From Nitrospinota bacterium (lineage in GTDB: Bacteria > JAUXIQ01): 6,270 nt of DNA. The translations under genes and the position numbers were made by a program. Below, in pieces: positions 1 through 5,879 of this stretch. A model generated the notes under the pieces. That model had not been told where the DNA came from, did not search any database, and saw nothing but the letters and a program-made list of their open reading frames with translations. Within the stretch, counting starts at the first letter, position 1. Every line of letters starts with the position of its first letter. The stretch is taken from positions 1-6,270 of the forward strand of contig JAUXIQ010000125.1 of NCBI GenBank assembly GCA_030620925.1. Direction: 5' to 3'.

Positions 1-133
1 AGCGCTTGCCGCTCACGAACCCTTTCACGGCCAGAATCTCAGGGATGTGTTTATTGTTGTACCATTCGTTGAATTCATCTTCTTTTTCCGCGGCCATATC
101 CATCTGCACAACGAGTAACGGTCTCTCACTCAT
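1..133 (-). CDS. Partial EthD-like / dimeric alpha-beta barrel family protein, N-terminus only
   Basis: The minus strand reads from an ATG at 133-131 leftwards off the window edge, giving 44 residues beginning MSERPLLVVQMDMAAEKEDE and continuing FNEWYNNKHIPEILAVKGF. The pattern of a short beta strand (LLVVQMDM), an acidic helix with FNEWYNNKHIPE, then a conserved V-x-GF turn is typical of small ferredoxin-like dimeric alpha/beta-barrel proteins (EthD/DUF4286-type, from memory). Such proteins are usually about 100 residues and include degradative or poorly characterised enzymes, so no reaction is assigned. A purine-rich stretch, AGGGAAGGGGG in minus-strand sense, lies just upstream of the ATG and acts as a plausible ribosome-binding site. 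The gene is divergent from the mraZ cluster and shows no functional link to it. The start is well supported; the family call is moderate because over half the protein is missing. Confidence 0.7.
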   Translation of the reverse strand, partial: MSERPLLVVQMDMAAEKEDEFNEWYNNKHIPEILAVKGFVSGKR

Positions 134-172
134 CTCGTACCCCCTTCCCTATTCAGTTAGCTTTTTTTAGTG

Positions 173-201
173 GTATTAGACTGTATATACCGACACCTCA
201 A
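173..201 (-). promoter_or_regulatory. Weak candidate promoter for the leftward gene
   Basis: On the minus strand TTGAGG (201-196) is followed after 17 bases by TAATAC (178-173), about 40 bases upstream of the ATG at 133. The -35 box matches consensus at four of six positions and the -10 box at only three, so this is a positional guess. One arm of the TTAGACTGTAYA inverted repeat overlaps it. Confidence 0.22.
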
Positions 202-238
202 TTGACGGTTCACATCCGCTTCACCCTGTACAGTCTAA
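176..238. repeat. Imperfect inverted repeat TTAGACTGTAYA
   Basis: TTAGACTGTATA on the + strand at 176-187 is matched in inverted orientation by TGTACAGTCTAA at 227-238, with 11 of 12 positions complementary and a 39-base interval. The right arm includes the 8-base palindrome CTGTACAG (226-233) and the left arm runs into the palindrome GTATATAC (183-190). Two palindromic cores within diverging arms suggest a pair of operator sites for a dimeric regulator of the leftward gene. The regulator is unknown. Confidence 0.4.
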
Positions 239-343
239 AGCCGATTATGTATCGCCTCCGGTAGAACTATCGAAACCACGCAATAAAAAAATGCAATTTT
301 AGTAACACTTAAATTTACGAAGATGTCAGCGATCAGTGAAATT

Positions 344-367
344 GCACATTATATGGTGCCTTTTTTT
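344..367 (+). terminator. Weak terminator-like hairpin with T-tract
   Basis: GCAC (344-347) and GTGC (356-359) can pair across an 8-base loop, followed by C and seven T (361-367). The 4-bp stem is short for an intrinsic terminator and no + strand gene lies upstream within the window, so function is doubtful. It could insulate the mra promoter from read-through. Confidence 0.2.
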
Positions 368-407
368 AGCTCCGCATCCATATATTGTTTCATGAAGACC
401 CTCATCT

Positions 408-437
408 AAAATGCTTAAAACGCTCAAAAAAACGCTT
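408..437 (+). repeat. Three AAAAYGCTY direct repeats upstream of the mraZ -35
   Basis: AAAATGCTT (408-416), AAAACGCTC (417-425) and AAAACGCTT (429-437) are tandem near-identical 9-mers spaced 9 and 12 bases apart, ending 7 bases before the -35 box. Their position fits an activator or repressor site, or an A-tract element like an UP element that stimulates the promoter. No protein can be assigned. Confidence 0.4.
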
Positions 438-444
438 TTTTATC

Positions 445-473
445 TTGACATAACAGCCGATAAAGTTTATGAT
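445..473 (+). promoter_or_regulatory. Principal promoter of the mraZ cluster (Pmra)
   Basis: The -35 box TTGACA (445-450) is a perfect housekeeping-sigma match, separated by 17 bases from the -10 box TATGAT (468-473), which matches consensus at five of six positions. The predicted transcription start is near 480. It reads directly into mraZ and is the only strong promoter I see for the downstream genes, so it likely drives the whole cluster. The upstream A-tracts may strengthen it. Confidence 0.85.
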
Positions 474-474
474 G

Positions 475-509
475 TGGTATAAATTAGAATTTTATGGAAA
501 ATTGTGGAA
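475..509 (+). promoter_or_regulatory. Candidate MraZ operator: 10-bp-phased T(G/A)G(T/A)A repeats
   Basis: The pentamers TGGTA (475-479), TAGAA (485-489), TGGAA (495-499) and TGGAA (505-509) recur at exact 10-base intervals with 5-base spacers, starting right after the -10 box and spanning the predicted transcription start. In Escherichia coli, MraZ represses its own promoter by binding TGGGN direct repeats with 5-base spacers (established knowledge, from memory). The same spacing and a related core here make an MraZ autoregulatory site the natural inference. The second repeat deviates (TAG for TGG). Confidence 0.55.
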
Positions 510-520
510 CGGGAACAGCT

Positions 521-961
521 ATGTTTTTCGGAAGATACTTCATTACGCTGGACGATAAAGGCCGTATAAAAATTCCTGCTCCTTTCACAAAGTATCTTGA
601 TCGGGAGGAGGAAGATACCATCATATTGACTAACTTCGGCAGCTGCATAAGAGCATACCCCGAAAAAGAGTGGAAGGCTCTGCGGGCAAATGCAAAAGAT
701 CAGCCCGCTTTGCAGGAAAACAAATTGGCCTCAGAGAGGCTCTTCTTTTCATCGGCTAATATGGTAAACCTGGACAAACAGGGACGCCTTCTCATACCCA
801 ACTCTCTGCGAGCGGAAACCGGTCTTAAAGAGGACATAGTTCTCCTGGGCATCGACTACCGCTTCGAAGTTTGGGATAAAGCCCAATGGGACGCATATCA
901 GAAAACCTCCCAGGAAAAGAAAGAAGATATTTTCGAAGGGCTGTCTAAGGCTGGATTTTAA
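521..961 (+). CDS. mraZ: Transcriptional regulator MraZ
   Basis: MraZ is a DNA-binding protein of the AbrB-like swapped-hairpin fold that forms ring-shaped oligomers and regulates the dcw cluster, usually repressing its own promoter. The product from the ATG at 521 is 146 residues, the normal family length. It begins MFFGRYFITLDDKGRIKIP, matching the family N-terminus. The two tandem half-domains each carry the DxxGR signature: D11-D-K-G-R15 followed by IKIP, and D85-K-Q-G-R89 followed by LLIP. An upstream in-frame ATG at 494 would add nine residues (MENCGTGTA). It is less likely because it lies only about 14 bases from the predicted transcription start, has no ribosome-binding site and falls inside the candidate operator. 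The chosen start has only a modest site, GGGAA at 511-515. It is the first gene of the cluster, and family and product are certain. Confidence 0.95.
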   Translation: MFFGRYFITLDDKGRIKIPAPFTKYLDREEEDTIILTNFGSCIRAYPEKEWKALRANAKDQPALQENKLASERLFFSSANMVNLDKQGRLLIPNSLRAETGLKEDIVLLGIDYRFEVWDKAQWDAYQKTSQEKKEDIFEGLSKAGF

Positions 962-980
962 CATATATATCCTGAGTGTT

Positions 981-1000
981 AAAGGAGAAAAGAGGGGGGG
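981..1000 (+). promoter_or_regulatory. Strong ribosome-binding region that decides the rsmH start
   Basis: AAAGGAG (981-987) and AGAGG running into seven G (991-1000) precede an ATG at 1003. This is the best Shine-Dalgarno-like region in the mraZ-rsmH gap. The ATG it serves is out of frame with the rest of rsmH by one base, while the in-frame ATG at 1055 has no such site. This argues that rsmH originally started at 1003. Confidence 0.6.
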
Positions 1001-1002
1001 CC

Positions 1003-1054
1003 ATGAAAACCTGGGGATGAAAGAGAGGTCGATCGGGCGGTCCACCGCCCCGCT
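1003..1054 (+). other. Displaced N-terminal codons of rsmH (apparent +1 frameshift)
   Basis: In the rsmH frame, the bases just before the ATG at 1055 encode KPGDEREVDRAVHRPA, directly preceding MLEEV. Its HRPAMLEEVL end matches the conserved N-terminal H-x-P-V-L-L-x-E-V of RsmH, yet this frame has a TGA at 1004-1006 and no start codon. The ATG at 1003 reads MKTWG then stop. Deleting one A from the AAAA run at 1006-1009 joins the two, giving MKPGDEREVDRAVHRPAMLE and a 322-residue protein. The simplest explanation is a one-base homopolymer error or a real indel. Confidence 0.75.
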
Positions 1055-1972
1055 ATGCTGGAGGAAGTGCTCTTCTTTCTTAAGCCCTCCAGGGGCGGGG
1101 TGTTTGTCGACTGCACCATAGGGGAAGGAGGGCACGCTCGGGCCATTCTCGAATCGGGCCCCGAAGACACCCTCCTAGTCGGCATAGATCGTGACCGGGA
1201 GATATTGAGGGTGGCGGAAAGGACACTCGAACCCTTTGCGGAGCGCATTCATCTGGTACACAGTAATTTTTCCAACGTAAAGGAGGTGCTCGAATCCCTT
1301 AAGCTGGAGGGAGCAGCCGGCGTGCTTTTCGACCTGGGTGTTTCTCTCTACCACCTCAGCAAACCGGAGAGGGGATTCAGTTTCAGGCACGAAGGCCCTC
1401 TGGACATGAGGCTTGACGGGGAGGATGAAACGACCGCGGCGCACCTGGTCAACAACCTTAAGGAAGCAGAGTTGAAGCGGATTTTGTATGAATATGGAGA
1501 GGAAAGGTGGGCTCCCAGGATAGCCAGGCATATTGTGAGGGCCAGAGAAAAAGGGGCTATAGAGACCACCGGACAACTTGCAGAAATAGTCAGGAGAGCG
1601 ATACCCGCTAAGTACAGGCCGCGGCGAATAGACCCGGCCACCAGAAGTTTTCAGGCTCTCAGGATAGCAGTCAACGGTGAGCTGGATGTCTTGCCGGGAG
1701 CGATAAGGGACGCTATTGAAATACTTGAGCCGGGTGGTAGAGCCTGTTTCATAAGTTTTCATTCTTTGGAGGATCGTGAGGTAAAAAGAGGTTTGCGTAG
1801 TCTGGAACGGGGTTGCGCGGGTTCTCTCGAATCCACCGCCAGCACCCGGAGGCAAGGGGCGGAGAGAATAATAAATATATTGACCCCCAAACCTCTCTCC
1901 CCTTCCCCGGAGGAGAGGGTCGCCAACCCCGTCTCTAGAAGCGCTAAGTTGAGAGCAGCCGAGAAATTGTAA
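1055..1972 (+). CDS. rsmH: 16S rRNA (cytosine(1402)-N4)-methyltransferase RsmH (MraW)
   Basis: RsmH uses S-adenosylmethionine to methylate N4 of C1402 in the ribosomal P site of 16S rRNA in the cytoplasm. The intact frame gives 305 residues, about 17 short of the 322 obtained if the upstream frameshift is repaired. Visible motifs are the SAM-binding VDCTIGEGGH (18-27), VGIDRD (42-47), the FDLGVS loop (92-97) with ERGFSF (105-110), PLDMRLD (115-121), DPATRSFQALRIAVN (193-207), FISFHSLEDREVK (222-234) and the C-terminal NPVSRSAKLRAAEK. Two signature positions look divergent: GVSLYHL where family members usually read GVSSPQL, and DPATR where HPATR is common (from memory). The ATG at 1055 lacks a ribosome-binding site and sits inside the conserved N-terminus, so it is probably not the native start. 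It lies between mraZ and ftsL, the standard position. Function is certain; the 5' boundary is not. Confidence 0.93.
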   Translation: MLEEVLFFLKPSRGGVFVDCTIGEGGHARAILESGPEDTLLVGIDRDREILRVAERTLEPFAERIHLVHSNFSNVKEVLESLKLEGAAGVLFDLGVSLYHLSKPERGFSFRHEGPLDMRLDGEDETTAAHLVNNLKEAELKRILYEYGEERWAPRIARHIVRAREKGAIETTGQLAEIVRRAIPAKYRPRRIDPATRSFQALRIAVNGELDVLPGAIRDAIEILEPGGRACFISFHSLEDREVKRGLRSLERGCAGSLESTASTRRQGAERIINILTPKPLSPSPEERVANPVSRSAKLRAAEKL

Positions 1973-2002
1973 TATCAACGTTATCCAGTTCAGGGAGGTG
2001 TG

Positions 2003-2374
2003 ATGAAATCCTACGCAGCCAGAACACGTAATTTTCCACTCATCGTTCAGATAGAATGGGACAAAATTTTCGCCGGGCTGGAGCTCAAAAAATTTCTGGC
2101 TTATGTCATATTTGTGACCTGCTTCCTCATGGGAGCTCTCCTCTACTTGTGGCCGCACATGCAGCTTCTTCAGAACGGCTTCCAATATAACGGCCTTCAG
2201 GTGCACAAAGAGCGCCTGTTGGATGAAAACAGAGCCCTGCGCCTGGAGTTCAGCAGCCTTAACTCACTGGACAGGGTTGAGCGCATGGCCCGCAACGAGC
2301 TGGGGATGACGACGCCGAAGGAAGGTCAGATAGTCTACGTCGCTCTGGAAAGCACTGGCAAAAATGAACGCTAG
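2003..2374 (+). CDS. ftsL: FtsL-like septum formation protein
   Basis: The 123-residue product is a small bitopic membrane protein of the FtsL/DivIC type. It has a cytoplasmic basic N-terminus (1-30), one transmembrane segment at about 31-50 (FLAYVIFVTCFLMGALLYLW), then an extracytoplasmic coiled-coil stretch at about 54-88. The C-terminal ARNELGMTTPKEGQIVYV matches the FtsL/DivIC pattern of A-R-x-E-L-G-x-x-x-P-x-E-G-Q-V-V-Y. FtsL forms a complex with FtsB/DivIC and FtsQ/DivIB to recruit and activate the septal PBP. AGGGAGG at 1992-1998 lies four bases before the ATG at 2003, so that start is preferred over the adjoining GTG at 2000. Its place between rsmH and the PBP gene is the usual ftsL locus. 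Sequence conservation in this family is low, so the symbol rests on topology, motif and context. Confidence 0.85.
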   Translation: MKSYAARTRNFPLIVQIEWDKIFAGLELKKFLAYVIFVTCFLMGALLYLWPHMQLLQNGFQYNGLQVHKERLLDENRALRLEFSSLNSLDRVERMARNELGMTTPKEGQIVYVALESTGKNER

Positions 2375-2434
2375 CGAGAGGCTTCGCCTTCACTTCCATA
2401 GACAATAACCCACTATTTACTTCCTGGATTCGCG

Positions 2435-4321
2435 ATGAGAGAGGTTAGCGCCGACGTAAGAACTCTTAAACGTCTTAAAATAGCTGCGTTCATGCTTTTA
2501 ATTTTCGGCGCGGTGGTAGGGCTAAGGCTTTTTCAGTTCCAAATCATCCAGCATGATCAGTTATCCGCCAAATCCGAGCAGCAATACCTGAGGACGCTCA
2601 AACTGGAGCCCAGGCGAGGGACCATCTACGACAGGAACGGCAAGGAATTGGCGGTGAGCGTTTCGGTCAACTCTCTTTATGCCAACCCCAGAGAGACAAC
2701 GATTACGAAAACCTCCACCAACCGGTTAGCCTTCATACTGGGAACCTCCCCCGAGGAGTTAGCCGCCAAACTCAGATCGCCCAAACATTTCATCTGGTTA
2801 TGGAGGAAGATCCCCCCTCGGAAGGCGGAAAGTATCGCCGCTCTCAACATAAAGGGGTTGGGGGTGGTCAAAGAAAACAAGAGATACTATCCAAAGCGCA
2901 CCCTTGCCGCCCAGATACTTGGCTTCGTGGGAACCGACAATGAAGGGCTGGAAGGATTAGAATATATGTACGACGCATACGTGGGGGGTGAGCCCAGCCT
3001 GGTGCTGGTGAAAAAGGACGCCAAGGGGCGCAATATTTACGCTTCCAGACGAATCCTCAAGGAAGGGTCTAAAGGGCTTGACATACTTCTAAACATAGAT
3101 GAAACTGTTCAGTATATAGCTGAAAAGGAGCTGGCCCGGCAAGTGGCTGAAAGCCGAGCCAGGGGCGGCGTAGCAATAGTTATGGACCCTCATTCCGGCG
3201 AGGTGCTGGCACTGGCTCACCAGCCCTCATTCAACCCCAACAGTTTCCTCGACTACAAGCCCGCTCGATGGAAAAGAAGCGCAATCTCAGACGCCTACGA
3301 ACCAGGTTCTACGTTTAAGATCGTCACTCTGGCAGCGGTCCTCGAAGAAGGCCTGGCGCAACCCGATGAAATATTATATGCCGAAAACGGAACCCTGGTG
3401 GTTGCCGGGAAATCATACCATGACGTTCATAATTATCATTGGCTCACAACCAGGGAGGTGATTTCCAAATCCAGCAACATCGGCACCATCAAGCTGGGGC
3501 AGAGACTGGAGCCGGACCTTATGTACAGATATATCAGAAACTTCGGGTTCGGCTCGAAAACGGATATAGGTCTTCCGGGGGAAGCCAAGGGTCTGGTCCG
3601 GGAAACTGAGGAGTGGTCCGGAGTATCCTTGAGTTCCATAAGCATCGGATACGAAATATCGGTCACGCCCATTCAATTGATCACCGCCTATGCCGCGGTG
3701 GCAAATGGTGGTCACCTGGTTAATCCCCGAGTGGTGAGAGGTGTTATGAAAGAGGGCCGGTTAATAAAAGAGTTCCCCGGCTTACCGGCCAGACGGGTAA
3801 TATCGGATAAAACGGCGGAGATCATCACCTCCATTCTCAAGGAAGTGGTGACTGTCGGCACCGGCCGGACGGCCGCTGTCCCTGGATACGACGTAGCGGG
3901 GAAAACTGGAACCGCCCTGAAATTCGATATCGAATTGGGCGCCTACTCTTCGAGCAAGTACGTGGCTTCCTTCGTGGGGTATTTTCCGGCGGACGACCCG
4001 AGGGTGGTGATACTGGTGCTCATAGATGAGCCCAAAGGCAGTTTCTATGGTAGTGAGGTGGCCGCGCCTACTTTCAGCAGAATTGCTTCTCAGGTGGCCA
4101 GGTATATGAAAATCCCGGCCCGGAATAATCTTCTCATAGCGGCCGCCCCCGATACCGATAAAAAAGTAGAAGGGCCTGCGAAAAAAGGAGAGGAAATCAG
4201 TAACATATTTAAGCGCATAGACAGAGGCTTAAAAAAACTGTTAGTCAAGGCTGTCTCCCCTCTCATGATACCCACGAAAGGAAAGGCGGCAAGTTACCGG
4301 ACGAATGAGGATTCAAGCTGA
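2435..4321 (+). CDS. ftsI: Class B penicillin-binding protein, FtsI/PBP2 type transpeptidase
   Basis: The 628-residue protein is a monofunctional D,D-transpeptidase that crosslinks peptidoglycan stem peptides outside the cytoplasmic membrane, with septal synthesis the expected role given its place after ftsL. It has a short basic N-terminus, a membrane anchor at about 15-31, and the pedestal domain opening with PRRGTIYDRNGKELA (59-73). The catalytic domain has the active-site serine motif S292-T-F-K295, the S346-S-N348 motif and K490-T-G492. There is no PASTA region after the transpeptidase domain. Instead the protein ends in a low-complexity, Lys-rich tail of about 65 residues (from about 563). 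This separates it from SpoVD-like and many Gram-positive PBPs, which carry PASTA domains. The ATG at 2435 is the first start after an in-frame TAG at 2399-2401, but it has only a poor ribosome-binding site. SpoVD or a PBP2-type elongase are alternatives to FtsI; the class is certain. Confidence 0.93.
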   Translation: MREVSADVRTLKRLKIAAFMLLIFGAVVGLRLFQFQIIQHDQLSAKSEQQYLRTLKLEPRRGTIYDRNGKELAVSVSVNSLYANPRETTITKTSTNRLAFILGTSPEELAAKLRSPKHFIWLWRKIPPRKAESIAALNIKGLGVVKENKRYYPKRTLAAQILGFVGTDNEGLEGLEYMYDAYVGGEPSLVLVKKDAKGRNIYASRRILKEGSKGLDILLNIDETVQYIAEKELARQVAESRARGGVAIVMDPHSGEVLALAHQPSFNPNSFLDYKPARWKRSAISDAYEPGSTFKIVTLAAVLEEGLAQPDEILYAENGTLVVAGKSYHDVHNYHWLTTREVISKSSNIGTIKLGQRLEPDLMYRYIRNFGFGSKTDIGLPGEAKGLVRETEEWSGVSLSSISIGYEISVTPIQLITAYAAVANGGHLVNPRVVRGVMKEGRLIKEFPGLPARRVISDKTAEIITSILKEVVTVGTGRTAAVPGYDVAGKTGTALKFDIELGAYSSSKYVASFVGYFPADDPRVVILVLIDEPKGSFYGSEVAAPTFSRIASQVARYMKIPARNNLLIAAAPDTDKKVEGPAKKGEEISNIFKRIDRGLKKLLVKAVSPLMIPTKGKAASYRTNEDSS

Positions 4322-4348
4322 ACCCCTTTAAGAAAATAAACTTATGCC

Positions 4349-5848
4349 ATGCAGTTACATAAACTAACAGAAGAAATCCCCGGTTTATGCCTCATGGGGA
4401 ACCCCTGTGTGGAAATCGACTCCATCGCATACGACTCCAGGAAAGTTACCCCCGGCTCCCTTTTTGTGGCCCTTAAAGGCCGCAAGAGCAACGGAGTGGA
4501 TTTCGCGCGGGAGGCCAGGAAGAAGGGCGCAGTGGCCGTCATGCTCTCCGAGGACAGCGTGCGGGGAAGGGAGAAGCTCTGCTCTGAAAGTTCGGTCAGC
4601 CTGATTATATCCGGGGAACCCCGCAGAGACATGGCTCTCATGGCCTGCAAGTTTTACGGCTCCCCCACTGACAAGTTGAAATTAATCGGAGTAACGGGCA
4701 CTAACGGCAAGACTACCACCACCTACCTCACCGAGTCCGTATTCAAGGCGGCGGGCAGGAAAACGGGAGTGATAGGCACCATAAGTTACAGAGATGCTAA
4801 CTCGGAGGAGGCCGCCGATCAGACTACCCCCGAGTCGGTGGACCTGCAGCGCATGTTCAGAGACATGGTGGAGGCGGGGGCGGAGTTCTGCCTGCTGGAG
4901 GTCTCGTCACACGCCCTTGAGATGGAGCGCGTGTCGGGGAGCAGGTTTGAAACCGCCGTTTTCACCAACTTGAGCCAGGACCATCTCGACTTTCACAACG
5001 ACATGGAAAATTATTTCAAAGCCAAAAGGAGGATGTTCCAGCAGTTTCAGGTGGGTGCGGCCATCGTAAACACGGACGACCCCTGGGGCCAAAGGCTGGC
5101 AGCGGATTTCTCCGGGAATAAGTTTACTTACGGCCTCAACAGTGAGGCGGATTTCAGCGCCCTGAAACCGAGCATATCCATGGAGGGGCTGGAATTCACC
5201 CTGATATCCCCTGAGGGTCGCTTTCCCATCAAGTCAACCCTCACAGGCAGGCATAATATAAATAATATACTGGCCGCATCGGCCATAGCGTTATCCGCCG
5301 GCATCGATATATCCCACGTCCAGAGCGGTATCGCTTCCTTAGGCTTCGTCCCCGGCCGGTTTCAGAAAGTCGACGAGGGGCAGAACTTTGCAGTTATCGT
5401 AGACTACGCTCATACCGATGATGCCCTCCGCAAGCTCCTTGAGGCAATCCGAAGCATTGGTGGCGGCAAGCTTATCGTGTTGTTCGGATGCGGAGGAGAC
5501 AGAGACAAAGGCAAAAGACCGCTCATGGGGAAGGCAGCCGCTGAGCTGAGCGATTTCGCGGTGATCACGTCGGATAACCCCCGCTCTGAGGACCCCATGA
5601 GCATAATAGCGCAGATAGAACGGGGCTTCCTGGACGCCGGAAACAGGAAAGACGCCTACTTGATAGTAGCGGAGCGAAAGGAGGCCATACACGAGGCTGT
5701 ATCTAGAGCAGGTGCAGGAGACGTGGTGGTCATAGCCGGGAAAGGGCACGAGAAATACCAGGTGGTGGGAGACAGGAGATTACCCTTCGATGACGTGGAG
5801 GAGGCCAGGCAGGTTATCAACGCCATGGCCTCCCGGAAGGTTCGATAA
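4349..5848 (+). CDS. murE: UDP-N-acetylmuramoyl-L-alanyl-D-glutamate--2,6-diaminopimelate ligase MurE
   Basis: MurE is the cytoplasmic ATP-dependent ligase adding the third residue to UDP-MurNAc-L-Ala-D-Glu. The 499-residue length is normal. The N-terminal UDP-binding domain has YDSRKVTPGSLFVALKG (28-44). The central ATPase domain has the P-loop GVTGTNGKTTT (114-124), the TTPES motif (159-163), LEVSSHALEM (183-192) and FTNLSQDHLDFH (205-216), with K226 in YFKAKRRMF at the position expected for the carbamylated lysine. The C-terminal domain has VDYAHTDDAL (351-360), FGCGGDRDKGKRPLMG (379-394), D409-N-P-R412 and AGKGHEKYQ (463-471). DNPR with the following SED is the established signature of meso-diaminopimelate specificity rather than lysine, so the organism should have DAP-type peptidoglycan. 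An in-frame TAA at 4337-4339 means 4349 is the earliest start. No clear ribosome-binding site precedes it, and an out-of-frame ATG at 4344 lies five bases upstream. Confidence 0.97.
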   Translation: MQLHKLTEEIPGLCLMGNPCVEIDSIAYDSRKVTPGSLFVALKGRKSNGVDFAREARKKGAVAVMLSEDSVRGREKLCSESSVSLIISGEPRRDMALMACKFYGSPTDKLKLIGVTGTNGKTTTTYLTESVFKAAGRKTGVIGTISYRDANSEEAADQTTPESVDLQRMFRDMVEAGAEFCLLEVSSHALEMERVSGSRFETAVFTNLSQDHLDFHNDMENYFKAKRRMFQQFQVGAAIVNTDDPWGQRLAADFSGNKFTYGLNSEADFSALKPSISMEGLEFTLISPEGRFPIKSTLTGRHNINNILAASAIALSAGIDISHVQSGIASLGFVPGRFQKVDEGQNFAVIVDYAHTDDALRKLLEAIRSIGGGKLIVLFGCGGDRDKGKRPLMGKAAAELSDFAVITSDNPRSEDPMSIIAQIERGFLDAGNRKDAYLIVAERKEAIHEAVSRAGAGDVVVIAGKGHEKYQVVGDRRLPFDDVEEARQVINAMASRKVR

Positions 5849-5879
5849 ACCTCTACCCTTGATAAGAGGAAAAAGACCG

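Larger units (their letters stand above)
134..444. other. AT-rich divergent intergenic region
   Basis: This stretch of about 310 bases separates the leftward partial gene from the mraZ promoter and is clearly more AT-rich than the flanking genes. I find no convincing gene in it. It contains an 11-of-12 inverted repeat (TTAGACTGTAYA at 176-187 and 227-238), a short GCAC/GTGC hairpin followed by seven T at 344-367, an 8-base inverted repeat TGCAATTT/AAATTGCA (291-298 and 339-346), and three AAAAYGCTY repeats at 408-437 next to the mraZ -35 box. These look like regulatory DNA, but no regulator can be named. Confidence 0.6.

Noticed and set aside
181-196. LexA-like box (CTGTATATACCGACAC)
   Set aside because: The left half matches the E. 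coli LexA consensus but the right half matches only about four of eight positions, and the LexA site of this organism is unknown.
202-234. A + strand promoter from TTGACG at 202-207
   Set aside because: No -10-like hexamer lies at 16-18 bases; the nearest candidate, at 229-234, is 21 bases away and weak.
323-409. A 28-codon open frame on the + strand (starting MSAISEIAHYMV) in the divergent region
   Set aside because: It has no convincing ribosome-binding site, overlaps the terminator-like hairpin, and lies upstream of the only good promoter; chance is enough to explain it.
421-442. A-run/CGC/T-run as an intrinsic terminator just before the promoter
   Set aside because: The pairing would be almost entirely A-T with no GC stem, so it is better read as part of the AAAAYGCTY repeats.
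749-1135. 128-residue minus-strand frame across mraZ and the start of rsmH
   Set aside because: It is antisense to mraZ and rsmH and has no recognisable motif.
1175-2206. Long 343-residue open frame on the minus strand across rsmH and ftsL
   Set aside because: It is antisense to two clear genes with family motifs, and its translation shows no recognisable domain; it is a shadow frame.
4407-4604. 65-residue + strand frame inside murE
   Set aside because: It is an alternative frame fully inside the UDP-binding domain of murE, with no family resemblance.
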